Source of the DNA: DASQZK01 sp963771005
GTDB taxonomy: Bacteria > Bacteroidota > Bacteroidia > Bacteroidales > GCA-2748055
Reading direction: 5' to 3'
DNA length: 64,000 bases
Assembly: GCA_963771005.1 (NCBI GenBank)
Contig: CAVYRO010000008.1
Span: 372,001-436,000, forward strand
The translations under genes and the position numbers were made by a program. The notes below the pieces were generated by a model. The model worked only from the letters and a program-made list of their open reading frames with translations. It did no database searches and was not told the origin of the DNA. This document shows, one piece after another, positions 42,464-52,891 of the stretch (its first letter is position 1; each line of letters opens with the position of its first letter).

Positions 42464-45190
42464 TCAGGATTCCTTAATTTTAGCCTGTGCTGCAGCCAGA
42501 CGTGCGATCGGAACACGATAGGGAGAGCAGCTCACGTAATTCATGCCCACCGAGTGGCAGAATTCGACTGAACTGGGCTCACCTCCGTGTTCTCCGCAGA
42601 TCCCGACCTTAAGATCGGCACGTGTGGAACGTCCTTTCTGGGTACCCATTTTGACCAGCTGGCCAACACCTTCCTGGTCGAGCACCTGGAAAGGATCGTA
42701 TTTGAGAATACCCTTGTCGATATAAACCGGGAGGAATTTGCCTGCATCGTCCCTGGAATAGCCAAAAGTCATCTGAGTCAGGTCGTTCGTGCCGAAAGAG
42801 AAAAATTCGGCGTCTTTAGCAACGAGATCGGCTATCAGAGCAGCCCTCGGGATCTCGATCATGGTACCTACCATATATTCCACCTTATCACCTCTTTCTT
42901 CGAACACTTTTTCAGCTGTTTGCCTTATGATAGATTCCTGCATCTTGAATTCCCTGGCCGTACCGATGAGCGGGACCATGATCTCGGGTTTGGTGATCAC
43001 ACCCTTCTTTTTCAGGTTCAGCGCAGCTTCGATGATAGCCCTTGCCTGCATTTCTGTAATTTCGGGATAGGTATTGCCAAGACGGCACCCCCGGTGTCCC
43101 AGCATCGGGTTGAATTCAGCCAGGCTGTCTACTTTTGACTTCACTTCCTCGGCACTGATACCCATTTCTTTTGCCATTTCCTTCTGGTTTTCCTCTTCGT
43201 GGGGAACGAATTCATGGAGGGGAGGATCAAGAAGACGGATGGTAACGGGTAGCCCGTTCATGGCTTCAAGGATGCCTTCGAAATCTTCCCGCTGGATGGG
43301 AAGGAGTTTAATAAGGGCTTTTCTTCTGCCTGCTTCATCGGAAGCAAGGATCATCTCGCGCATGGCCTTGATCCTGTCACCTTCAAAGAACATGTGTTCA
43401 GTACGGCAAAGACCTATGCCTTTGGCGCCAAAATTTCTGGCCACGGCAGCATCCTTGGGTGTATCAGCATTTGTACGGACATGCATGGTGGCATATTTAT
43501 CAGCCAGGTTCATCAGTTCGCCAAAATCACCGCTAAGTTCGGGATTTTGGGTTTTTATCTCACCTTCGTATACTTCGCCGGTGGAACCGTTCAATGAGAT
43601 GAAATCACCTTCCCTGAAAACACTACCGTCCACGCTCATGGTCCTTTCCCTGTAGTTGATCTTTATACTCCCCGCACCGGAAACGCAGCATTTGCCCATT
43701 CCCCTGGCCACAACCGCGGCATGGGAGGTCATCCCGCCACGGGCTGTGAGGATACCCCTTGCGAGGTTCATCCCTTTGAGATCTTCGGGTGAGGTTTCAA
43801 TCCTCACCAGGACGACACGTTTTCCCTGGCTTGAAAATTCTTCGACCTCATCGGCGAAAAATACGATCTGTCCGGTGGCAGCGCCGGGGGAGGCAGGCAA
43901 TCCTTTTGCAACCACTTTGGCGGCTTTGATCCCGTCTGTGTCAAATACGGGGTGAAGAAGCTCGTCGAGTTTATTGGGCTCGACCCTGAGGAGAGCGGTC
44001 TTTTCATCAATTACGCCTTCACGGAGAAGGTCCATAGCGATCTTGACCATAGAGGCGCCGGTACGTTTACCGTTACGGGTCTGGAGAAGCCAGAGCTTAC
44101 CCTCCTGTATGGTGAACTCGAGATCCTGCATATCCCTGTAGTGACCTTCGAGCTTGCGCTGTGTATCGAAAAGATCGGAATATACGGCCGGCATTTTTTC
44201 CTCCAGCGAAGGATATTTTGAAGCTCTCTCCTCTTCTGTAACGGTGGCGAGCTTAGCCCAGCGAAGAGATCCTTCCTTTGTGATCTGCTGCGGAGTGCGT
44301 ACGCCGGCAACCACATCTTCGCCCTGGGCATTGATAAGATACTCTCCATTGAAAATATTTTCACCTGTTGCAGCATCCCTGGTAAAGGCAACCCCTGTTC
44401 CGGAGGTTTCACCCATATTACCGAACACCATAGCCTGCACATTAACTGCTGTACCCCATTCTTCCGGAATGTTGTTCAACTTCCGGTAATAGATGGCCCT
44501 GTCGTTCATCCAGCTGTCGAATACGGCCATAACAGCGCCCCAGAGCTGGTCCCATGGATCGGAAGGAAAATCATGGCCGGTTTTGTCTTTAACTGCTTTT
44601 TTGAATTTTACCACGAGTTTCTTGAGGTCGTCAACACTGAGCTGGGTATCGAGCTCGACGTTACGCTCCTCTTTCATCTTTTCTATGATCTCTTCGAAAG
44701 GATCCGGATCCTCTTTTGAATCCGGCTTGAGACCGAGTACGACATCCCCGTACATCTGAACGAACCGGCGATAGGAATCCCAGGCGAAGCGTTCGTTATT
44801 TGTTTTGGCTATAAGGCCTTTCACTGCGTCATCATTCATCCCAAGGTTAAGAACCGTATCCATCATACCTGGCATGGAAACACGTGCACCTGAACGAACT
44901 GACACAAGACATGGATTTTCGCTGCTGCCGAATTTCGTACCCATGATCTTTTCAATATTTTTGACGGCCGCCTCAACATCTTCCCGTATCATCTCTACAA
45001 CCTTTTTCTCTCCAATCCGGTTGTAATCGGTACAAACCTCAGTAGTGATGGTAAATCCCGGAGGAACCGGAACACCAATGAGATTCATCTCGGCGAGATT
45101 CGCTCCTTTACCACCCAGCAAATTTTTCATGTCAGCCCTACCTTCGGCACTTTTATTACCGAAAGTGTAAACGCGTTTTACTTGTGACAT
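42464..45190 (-). CDS. ppdK: Pyruvate, phosphate dikinase
   Basis: Interconverts pyruvate and PEP with AMP/PPi and ATP/Pi. 908 residues: ATP-grasp domain (NLLGGKGANLAEM near residue 23), phosphohistidine domain with catalytic His in GGMTSHAAVVARGMGK, and a PEP-binding TIM barrel ending KVGICGEHGGEPSSVEFC and GMNYVSCSPYRVPIARLAAAQ. With pckA next to it, the pair controls the PEP-pyruvate-oxaloacetate node, typical of anaerobic fermenters. Confidence 0.96.
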   Translation of the reverse strand: MSQVKRVYTFGNKSAEGRADMKNLLGGKGANLAEMNLIGVPVPPGFTITTEVCTDYNRIGEKKVVEMIREDVEAAVKNIEKIMGTKFGSSENPCLVSVRSGARVSMPGMMDTVLNLGMNDDAVKGLIAKTNNERFAWDSYRRFVQMYGDVVLGLKPDSKEDPDPFEEIIEKMKEERNVELDTQLSVDDLKKLVVKFKKAVKDKTGHDFPSDPWDQLWGAVMAVFDSWMNDRAIYYRKLNNIPEEWGTAVNVQAMVFGNMGETSGTGVAFTRDAATGENIFNGEYLINAQGEDVVAGVRTPQQITKEGSLRWAKLATVTEEERASKYPSLEEKMPAVYSDLFDTQRKLEGHYRDMQDLEFTIQEGKLWLLQTRNGKRTGASMVKIAMDLLREGVIDEKTALLRVEPNKLDELLHPVFDTDGIKAAKVVAKGLPASPGAATGQIVFFADEVEEFSSQGKRVVLVRIETSPEDLKGMNLARGILTARGGMTSHAAVVARGMGKCCVSGAGSIKINYRERTMSVDGSVFREGDFISLNGSTGEVYEGEIKTQNPELSGDFGELMNLADKYATMHVRTNADTPKDAAVARNFGAKGIGLCRTEHMFFEGDRIKAMREMILASDEAGRRKALIKLLPIQREDFEGILEAMNGLPVTIRLLDPPLHEFVPHEEENQKEMAKEMGISAEEVKSKVDSLAEFNPMLGHRGCRLGNTYPEITEMQARAIIEAALNLKKKGVITKPEIMVPLIGTAREFKMQESIIRQTAEKVFEERGDKVEYMVGTMIEIPRAALIADLVAKDAEFFSFGTNDLTQMTFGYSRDDAGKFLPVYIDKGILKYDPFQVLDQEGVGQLVKMGTQKGRSTRADLKVGICGEHGGEPSSVEFCHSVGMNYVSCSPYRVPIARLAAAQAKIKES

Positions 45191-45338
45191 TTTTTTCTCC
45201 TTTCTTTACTTATTTAATTATAAATGAACTATTTACCTTAATAATTCATATTTTTTAAGAGTACAAATGTATTCAAAAAAACCTTAAATCAATTCTAAAC
45301 AGGGTTAAATTATCATTACTTAACGGGGGATTGAGAGC

Positions 45339-46247
45339 TCAGGACCTGAGCGAGCGGGGATGATACCTTATGATAGTATCTCTGAGGAATTCGTCATCAA
45401 GATGGGTATAAATTTCGGTGGTGAGGATGGATTCATGGCCCAGCATTTCCTGGACGGCCCTCAGATCGGCACCGCCTTCGACGAGATGGGTGGCGAAGGA
45501 ATGCCTGAAGGTATGCGGGCTGACATGTTTTTTGATGCCGGATTTTTCTTTCAGCTCTTTAACAATGGTGAACACCATCACACGGGTTAGTTGCCTGCCC
45601 CTGCGGTTAAGGAAAAGGATATCTTCATATTCCGGATCGATAAATGGCATTTGTTTCCTGTCAGGAAGGTAATTCAGGATCTCTTTCACCGCCCTTTTAC
45701 CGATGGGAACCAGTCTTTCTTTGTCGCCTTTCCCAATCACCCGTATAAATCCCTTTTCGAGGTAAAGGTCGGTAAGATGGAGCCCGGTAAGTTCCGACAC
45801 ACGCAGACCGCATGAATAAAGCACTTCAAGCATCGCCCGGTTCCGGTGTCCTTCAGGTTTGCTGAGATCTATTACTGCAATGATCTCATCGATTTCAGCA
45901 ACGGTGAGAATATCGGGAAGACTGCGTCCGATTTTGGGCGCCTCGATAAGGGCCGAAGGATCCTCTGTAATCCTGTCTTCAAGGATAAGAAACCTGAAAA
46001 AGGCCTTCAGGCCCGAAATTAACCGGGCCTGTGTACGGGTGCTCATGCCAAGTTCATTGATCCAGCGGATAAAATCACGCAGGTCCCCGGTCTTGATTTC
46101 TTCAGGGCCGGGATTGATATTGCTTATCTCTAAAAATCTTCTGAATTTTAGAATATCCGCACTATAAGCATCGATAGAATTACCGGAAAGTGATTTTTCG
46201 AGCCGGAGAAAATGTTGAAAATCGCGAAAACTATCGTCCCAGTTCAT
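45339..46247 (-). CDS. xerD: Tyrosine recombinase XerD
   Basis: Resolves chromosome dimers at dif with XerC. 302 residues: SAM-like N-terminal DNA-binding domain (DFQHFLRLEKSLSGNS), then the catalytic domain with Arg in SCGLRVSELTGL, the HTFRHSFATHL box, LGHES and the nucleophile Tyr in TTEIYTHLD. I call it XerD from its close fit to the short Xer form with no extra domain; XerC cannot be fully excluded. No dif site was recognised nearby. Confidence 0.88.
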   Translation of the reverse strand: MNWDDSFRDFQHFLRLEKSLSGNSIDAYSADILKFRRFLEISNINPGPEEIKTGDLRDFIRWINELGMSTRTQARLISGLKAFFRFLILEDRITEDPSALIEAPKIGRSLPDILTVAEIDEIIAVIDLSKPEGHRNRAMLEVLYSCGLRVSELTGLHLTDLYLEKGFIRVIGKGDKERLVPIGKRAVKEILNYLPDRKQMPFIDPEYEDILFLNRRGRQLTRVMVFTIVKELKEKSGIKKHVSPHTFRHSFATHLVEGGADLRAVQEMLGHESILTTEIYTHLDDEFLRDTIIRYHPRSLRS

Positions 46248-46314
46248 AAAAATTTTTCTTGACTATACAGTATTACGTAATCCGGGTCATGAAGTTTTGA
46301 AACGGTGAACGATT

Positions 46315-46838
46315 TTTGATTTGGTGATTTGGTGAAGAGGAAGAGGAACACGGATTTGACGGATTTGTGCGGATAATCACGGATGAAGAAAATTGGTGAG
46401 TTGGTGAGTTGGTGATTTGGTGGATGAAAAGTCACGGTCACCTACTTAAAATCGGTGTTAATCTGTGTAATCCGTGAAAATCCGTGTTCCTCTTCCCTCA
46501 AACCATTTCAAACTATTTCAAACCATTTCAAACCATTTCAAACCATTTCAAACAACCTCTAACCATTTTTTCTGTGCTAATCTGTGAAATCTGTGGTTAA
46601 ACTCCCCGAAGAATTTGGTGATTTGGTGAGTGGACGAGGCCACCATCATTCTCCCTTACACCTCACCCCCCCGGCCCCCCTCTCCTGAAAAGCGAGGGGG
46701 GTGATCCTTCGAACGGTGTAAATGAGTTCAACAAAAATAATCCTCGAACAATTTTCATGTAACGTTCAAAATATCTGAAACAACTTGAAACAATCATAAA
46801 CTATCTGAAACACAATAACTAAACCCCTCCGGAGTTTT
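46315..46838. repeat. Large mosaic of intergenic repeat modules
   Basis: About 180 bp at 46318-46500 is an inverted near-copy of the 5997-6200 block (GGTGATTT units, GGAACACGGATTTGACGGAT, CGGTCACCTACTTAAAATCG). Then AAACCATTTC units (46495-46550), an AATCTGTGAAATCTGTGG module, and a C-rich hairpin (CCCCCCTCTCC...GAGGGGGG near 46675-46701). No gene. Confidence 0.8.
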
Positions 46839-46926
46839 GATGCGTGCGGCCTCCTTACCACGGGCGTGACCGTGGCTAATACAATGGATCCCCTCCGGGG
46901 AAAAGAATCTTCTAAAACGAACAACC
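46839..46926. repeat. 88-bp dispersed repeat with hairpins, copy B (inverted)
   Basis: Reverse complement of 16159-16246 with about three differences, including CCACGGGCGTGACCGTGG and CCCCTCCGGGG hairpins. Preceded by a CCCCTCCGGAG half that copy A lacks. Confidence 0.8.
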
Positions 46927-47107
46927 TGAAACATCATCAAACATCATCAAACAACTTTTTCTGTGATAATCTGTGAAATCTGTAGTTAAACTCCCCGAAG
47001 AATTTGGTGATTTGGTGATTTGTTGAGTGACTTGAAACCATTTCAAACCACCTCAAACCATTTCAAACCATTTCAAACCCCTTCAAACCATTTCAAACAA
47101 TCCCAAA
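46927..47107. repeat. Further ATCTGTG, GGTGATTT and AAACCATTTC units
   Basis: Continuation of the mosaic to the end of the HupE-like gene: AATCTGTGAAATCTGTAG, GGTGATTTGTTGAGTG, then about seven AAACCATTTC-type units (47035-47105). Confidence 0.8.
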
Positions 47108-47110
47108 CGA

Positions 47111-47695
47111 CTACCACGGAAAACGCTGAACCGCCAGGAGCAGGGAGATCCCGAGTGCAATGCCCGAAAAAACGAGGGTCCAGTCCCTCCTTTTGGCTCC
47201 CAGCATATCAACGGCCAGCAAGGTTATCCCGATAACCACGAGCACGATGGTGATCTGCCCCAGCTCGATCCCCACATTGAAGGCGAAAAGTGGCATGATC
47301 ATATTGTCTTCCTTCCCGAGCATTCCCCTCAGGTAATTGGAGAAACCAAGGCCGTGTATCAGCCCGAAAAACATAGCGGCCGCATACTTGAACCTGTGCG
47401 AGCCCTCCCCTATTTTTTCCGATTTCTGGATGATGTTCCCAAGTGCAGTGAAAAAGATCGTCACCGGAATCAGGAATTCGATAATATCGGTGGGAATCTT
47501 TATGATATTCAGTGTTGCGAGGGCCAGCGTGGTGGAATGGCCGATCGTGAATGCGGTGACCAGGATAAGCAGTTTGCGCCATTGCTTGAGCGGATAGACG
47601 ATGCTAAGAGCCACGATGAAAAGAATATGATCATAGCCCCGCAGATTTGCAATGTGATCAATGCCGAGCCTCAGGTATAATTCAAAAACTGACAT
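47111..47695 (-). CDS. HupE/UreJ-like membrane protein
   Basis: 194 residues with about six membrane helices. Histidine-containing motifs GYDHILFIVAL, TAFTIGHSTTLALA and GLIHGLGFSNYL match the HupE/UreJ_2 family, members of which are suspected nickel/cobalt or other metal permeases. No hydrogenase or urease genes are nearby, so the role is open. It is divergent from a DUF6702-like gene, a pairing I have reason to expect in Bacteroidota. Confidence 0.8.
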   Translation of the reverse strand: MSVFELYLRLGIDHIANLRGYDHILFIVALSIVYPLKQWRKLLILVTAFTIGHSTTLALATLNIIKIPTDIIEFLIPVTIFFTALGNIIQKSEKIGEGSHRFKYAAAMFFGLIHGLGFSNYLRGMLGKEDNMIMPLFAFNVGIELGQITIVLVVIGITLLAVDMLGAKRRDWTLVFSGIALGISLLLAVQRFPW

Positions 47696-47861
47696 GGTTT
47701 ATGAGTTGAATCCACAAAGAAACAAAATTTTCCGGCCAAACGAATTTACTTTTCCGGAAGGACTTACGGGGATTTCATTACAATTCGATAATTTTCCCGT
47801 TCTGAAATGCGTTATTATGATTTGATCTACCGATGGAATTTGATCTTTTATACCAGCCCGG

Positions 47862-48461
47862 TTGTTTTCTGATTCGGCAGATATTGATGATACATCTCAA
47901 TATTTAACATATGCAGGTCAACAAACATGCTATATTTTGTGTAATTTTACCATAAATATCAGAACCTTGGGAAGGCTGATCCTGATATTGTGCATAACTT
48001 TTATTTCCGCAAACAGGGTAAGTGCCCATCCGGTACATGTTTCGGTATGCAGCTTCGATATTGAAAAAGGCAGGATGACCATAGCGGTTAAACTTTTTAG
48101 TGATGATCTGGCATTGGCCCTGGAAAACAGGTTTCGTAAAAAAATTGATGTTGAAAAAATCAACGGCGAACCTGAGAAAGGCATAATCCTTGATTACATC
48201 ACCGGGGAATTAAAAGTTATCATCAACGACGAAGACACATTGAAGCTCGGATTTTCCCGCACGGAGGAAAATGAAGGAGCGATATGGATCTATTTTGATG
48301 CAACGGATACTGGAAAGATCCGGAAACTGACAATCCAGAACAGTCTCCTGGTGGATATGTTCCATGACCAGACAAATCTTGTCATTGTCAATGCTTCCGG
48401 GGAACAGAATGGTTACAGGTTTAACTATTACAACAGGGAGCAGGAGATTCAACTTAAATGA
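47862..48461 (+). CDS. DUF6702-like exported protein, start uncertain
   Basis: The body (from about SAHPVHVSVCSFDIEKG) is beta-rich with the AHPxHxS start that follows the signal peptide in DUF6702-like proteins. In the frame there is no ATG before that region; the frame opens at a TTG at 47862, and a better start may be the TTG at 47967 (LGRLILILCITFISA, a good signal peptide). A missing base upstream is another possibility. It sits next to the HupE-like gene, divergent. Confidence 0.6.
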   Translation: MFSDSADIDDTSQYLTYAGQQTCYILCNFTINIRTLGRLILILCITFISANRVSAHPVHVSVCSFDIEKGRMTIAVKLFSDDLALALENRFRKKIDVEKINGEPEKGIILDYITGELKVIINDEDTLKLGFSRTEENEGAIWIYFDATDTGKIRKLTIQNSLLVDMFHDQTNLVIVNASGEQNGYRFNYYNREQEIQLK

Positions 48462-51135
48462 GAAGCAACTACCGGAACATTTACAGGGCTCTTGTGATGG
48501 CCCTGGTCCTCGCTTTCACGTATGGTACAAATGTACGGGCCACTCATAACAGGGCCGGAGAGATCACCTTGAGGCAGATCAATGACCTGACTTATGAGAT
48601 AACAATAACTACATTCACCTACACCCTCAGCGCTGCCGACAGGCCTCAACTGGAAGTGCAATGGGGGGATAATACCACTTCCATCGCCCCAAGGGTTGCT
48701 CTCGAAAATCTTCCCAATTATTACAGGCACAATACTTATATTATCCAGCATACCTTTCCCGGGCCGGGAACTTACCAGGTTGTGGTACAGGATCCAAACC
48801 GGAATTATGGCGTACGGAATATCCCGAACTCGGTCAATGTTGTATTTTCAATTAAGACAATCATCACCATCAACCCCGGGATCGGTGAAGACAGCACACC
48901 GATCCTGCTGAATCCGCCGATCGACAAAGCTGCCCTGGGCCAGATCTTCATTCACAATCCTGCTGCTTTCGATTATGATGGCGACAGCCTGTCCTATTCA
49001 CTCACGGTTTGTACGGCAGAAGACGGAAAACCCATTGAAAACTACACGCTTCCAAAGGCCAGCGACACTTTGTATGTGGACCCTGTAACGGGCGACCTTG
49101 TATGGGACACTCCCGTTGATACCGGAATCTACAATATTGCCATGAACATTTCCGAATGGAGGAACGGCATTAAGATCGGAAATGTGGTAAGGGATATGCA
49201 GATCGAAGTTTACCGGACCGACAATCATGCCTCCGGTTAATGATTCCCTGCCCGAATACTGCATCATGGCCGGCACCCGATTTGAACAACTGGTCACGTC
49301 AACCGATCGTGGACGGTGACAACCTCACCCATTTCATTACGGGTGGTCCATACGCATACAAGGATACTTCGGTTTATGATACCATAGTGACAAAATCACC
49401 CGGACTCATCACTTCGCGGATCATCTGGCAGACTTCCTGCCTCGATCCCAGGGAACAACCCTACCTGATCACCATCAAAACAGAGGATCACAATCCCGAA
49501 CTCAGCCTGATCGATATCGACAATCTGAATATCAGGGTGCTGGCCCCGGCACCGATGCTTGTATGATCTCATCCCTTCGAGCAATTCAATCAATGTCCTC
49601 TGGAATAAATACCAGTGCTCCAACATTGCAGGTTATAAGATCTACAGGAAAGAAGGTCCTTCCGGATTATACCCATGACGATTGCACACCGGGTCTTGCC
49701 TGCCTCATCGCGGATTTGAATCTGGTCGGCACCACCTCATCGGTGAACGACACGCTGTTTCAACGATAACAACAAAGGGACGGCCTTGTGCAGGGCACAC
49801 AATACTGCTACAGGATCACCGCTGTCCTCAGTCCGATGGTTCCGAAAGCTTCCCTTCGGATGAAATGTGCACCTCGCTTGTCCCGGGCTCGCCGCCTCTG
49901 CTGAATGCCTCGGTATGAAGACGCCGGAGAAAAGGGTATCCATTTTCATTTCATGGGCAAAACCTGCTGGACTCGATACCATGTCCGGTCAACCGGACCC
50001 TACCAATATATCATCTACCGTTCCAATGACCTTTGGGGAAGAGACCTCCAGGAAATATACGGGTCATTCACCACATCCGATCTGAACGATACAACCTTCA
50101 CGGATCATCCTGTAGAATACAGGCAATTCCCCTATTCCTATAGCGTGGAACTTTACAACAATGCGCCCGGAAACCGGTTCCTCATCGGCAGACCCGAAGT
50201 GGCTTCAACAATCTATCCCGAGGCAAGCATCGGAGACAATAAGATCTACCTTAATTTTAAAAAGAATGTACCCTGGCTCAACACGACTTTACGTCATTTA
50301 CCGGCTGAACAACAGCACAGGTATATACGATTCACTCGATCGTCACAACTGAGGATCATTATACCGATATTAACCTGACCAACGGTAGTTGAATACTGTT
50401 ATTACGTTATTTCCTACGGGATATCAGTGACAACAACGGCATACATTACGAAAACCGGAATATTTCCCACAGGGCCTGCGGCACTCCCGGCGATACCATT
50501 CCGCCCTGCCCGCCCAATCTGGTTGTTCATTCGGCCTGTGACAGCCTTTTCAACGCCTTATCCTGGGGTTATACAATGACCCTAGCCGGAATGTGCCAAT
50601 GACATTATCCGATATAAGATCTACTACACTCCAAATGTCAACGTTGATTATACTCTTCTCGACAGCTGTGAAATGCTCAAAGACCAGAACATCTACAACC
50701 ATTATCCCGAGCGATGGCCTGGCAGGTTGCTATTATGTCACGGCAGTCGATTCGTTTGGCAATGAGAGCATGACCTTCAATAAAGATATGCGTCGATGAA
50801 TGTATCAAATACGAGATACCCAACGTTTTCAGTCCTAACGGTGATGGTATCAATGATATTCTCAAACCTTACGAGTACAGGGACGTCAATAAAATTGACA
50901 TGAAGATCTTTAACCGCTGGGGACAGATGATCTATGAGACGCAGGATCCCAATATCAACTGGGACGGTAAGATCCAGGGAATAATAAACTGGCTGCCCCA
51001 GGGGTATACTATTATATCTGCGATGTATATGAGAAGAGGATAACCGGTATCGAAGTCAGAAATATCGTCGGATTCATACATCTGTATCATGAAAAAGATG
51101 CTTCAAACGACAATACACAACAAAATGAATTTTAA
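48458..51135 (+). pseudogene. T9SS-type secreted protein (gliding-motility-associated C-terminal domain), many frameshifts
   Basis: Starts MRSNYRNIYRALVMALVLAF (signal peptide) and is intact for 260 residues. Beyond about 49228 it continues only by changing frame about eighteen times, at roughly 49228, 49312, 49566, 49665, 49760, 49778, 49840, 49915, 49990, 50289, 50337, 50388, 50421, 50573, 50596, 50711, 50785 and 50980. The reconstructed protein is about 890 residues with fibronectin-like repeats (GYKIYRKEG, YQYIIYRSN, IIRYKIYYTP) and a C-terminal IPNVFSPNGDGIND...FNRWGQMIYET...WDG domain, the type B secretion signal of type IX secretion. Motifs are preserved across the breaks, so sequence error is as likely as decay. 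Confidence 0.8.
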
Positions 51136-52347
51136 GGCCCTCATATGTTTTCTGTTTCTTCCCTTAACTGTTCTTGCGCAGAAAATGCCGGAAGAAAATT
51201 ACATCCAGGGGTATGTCTTCTGGCAGCAGGAAAAATATGATTCTGCCATTTGGTATTTTGACCGGAGCCTGAAAGTAAATGAAAAAAATGCCGATGCACT
51301 CTTTTACCGGGGGCTATCCTATCTCGCCTCGGGCAATAATCAGCGGGCGATACAGGATCTCTCCGAAGCAGATAAATCGGACCAGGGAAGGGCTGCCATC
51401 TGGATCGCCAGGATTTACGCAAGAGAGAACAATATTGATGAGACTTTGAAGTATCTTGATATTCACCTGCAGATCAAATTATAAGCTGCCCGAAAGCAAG
51501 ATCCTGCTCGACAATGATCTTTCCGTATTCGAAAATGATCGCAAGTGGCAGGATTTCTGGAGAAATGCACTCGTACTATTCCGGTTTCGATGAAGCGATG
51601 GCCCATGCCGATTACCTGATTAAATCGGGTGATTATATTGAAGCAGCCGATGTCCTCAGTGAAGGTCTGAAAGGTAATTACCGAAAGGCACCCATTTACG
51701 AAAGACGGTCCGAAGTATATCTTAAAACAGGCAACAAGAAGCAGGCGCTGGAGGATCTCAGTGCAGCCCTTGCTTCAGACCGGAGGAACCCTGACCTCTA
51801 CGCGCGGCGTGCTGCACTGAATTACAGTCTTGGCCGGTACAGCGATGCAGTGGAGGATTACGGATCGGCACTGAAATTCAAGCCTGATGAGTTCATCCTT
51901 TATCCCGGCCGGGCCCTTGCAGAAAGTCGCAGCGGACTCTACGATCAGGCCGTCAGTGACATGGAATTCTATCTTAAATACTTCCGGGAGGACCACCGTA
52001 ACTGGTATAACTATGGAATGGTCAACCGGGAGAATGACAAGCTTTTCAAGGCACTGGAATGCTTCAACAAGGCCCTTGCCCTCAGCAAGGCCGAACCCGA
52101 TTATTTCGTTGCCCGGGGCGAAACCTACATGAATACCAGGACCTATAAATATGCTATGAATGATTTCTCGATGGCCCTGGACCTGGATCCCCGAAATGCG
52201 AAAGCTTACTACGATCTTGGTATGGCCGCAGTGAAACTCGGAAAAACCGACGAGGCATGCTTCGGATTCAGTAAAGCCTATGAGTACGGGTTTGCAGAAG
52301 CAAGGGATTATGTTGGCAAATATTGCGGAAAGGATGACAACAGGTAA
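51125..52347 (+). pseudogene. Exported TPR-repeat protein, two frameshifts
   Basis: Signal peptide MNFKALICFLFLPLTVLAQ from the ATG at 51125 (a longer frame starts at 51089). Tetratricopeptide repeats run through YVFWQQEKYDSAIWYFDRSL, ADALFYRGLSYLASGNNQRA and, in the second frame, many more such as NPDLYARRAALNYSLGRYSD. The frame breaks at about 51472 and again at about 51565; the 780 bp after that are intact. It overlaps the end of the T9SS-type gene (ATGA-like) and is overlapped by the HEAT-like gene, so the three probably form one unit. Confidence 0.75.
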
Positions 52348-52891
52348 TGAAAAAGGGATCGGCGGGAGGAATGAGGAAAAGATACGTAAACTTCGTTCCG
52401 GAAGGCATGATGTCATTCTTGAGACGATTGGCCAACTGCGCAGCTCCGGCAGTCCCGAGATTCTTCCCGAGGTGATCGAGCTCATTTCTTCAGATGTGAG
52501 CGAGGAGATCACCGATGCCTGCGTTAGCCTGCTTAATGATTTGAAGAATAAAAAATCCGCAGCCTTCATTCCGGAAGCGATACGGCAAAACCGGAAAAGA
52601 AAAAATCTTGACCGTATCGTGGCTGCCTGCTGGCAGAACGGTCATGATTATTCAAAAGATATCGACCTGTTTATCGACCTTGTGCTTAAAGAAGATTATA
52701 TGACTGCCATTGAAGCCTTCACGGTAGTGGAGGAGAATATTCATTTGATCAGCCTGGCGGAGAGGGAAAGAAAGGCTCAGGATCTGGAAAGCCGTTTCGG
52801 CGAAACATCTGAAGAAAAACGCGGGTTGGTACGCGAACTCATTTCCGTTATAAAAATCTTCCAGGGTCCTTTCCGCACGGACCTCAACTAG
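52334..52891 (+). CDS. HEAT-like helical-repeat protein
   Basis: 185 residues from the ATG at 52334 (MTTGNEKG), overlapping the TPR frame by 14 bp. All-helical: EIGQLRSSGSPEILPEVIEL-type helix pairs and KKSAAFIPEAIRQNRKRKNL suggest HEAT repeats, i.e. a protein-binding scaffold. No signal peptide. Its TAG stop falls on the first bases of a palindromic element. Confidence 0.7.
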   Translation: MTTGNEKGIGGRNEEKIRKLRSGRHDVILETIGQLRSSGSPEILPEVIELISSDVSEEITDACVSLLNDLKNKKSAAFIPEAIRQNRKRKNLDRIVAACWQNGHDYSKDIDLFIDLVLKEDYMTAIEAFTVVEENIHLISLAERERKAQDLESRFGETSEEKRGLVRELISVIKIFQGPFRTDLN

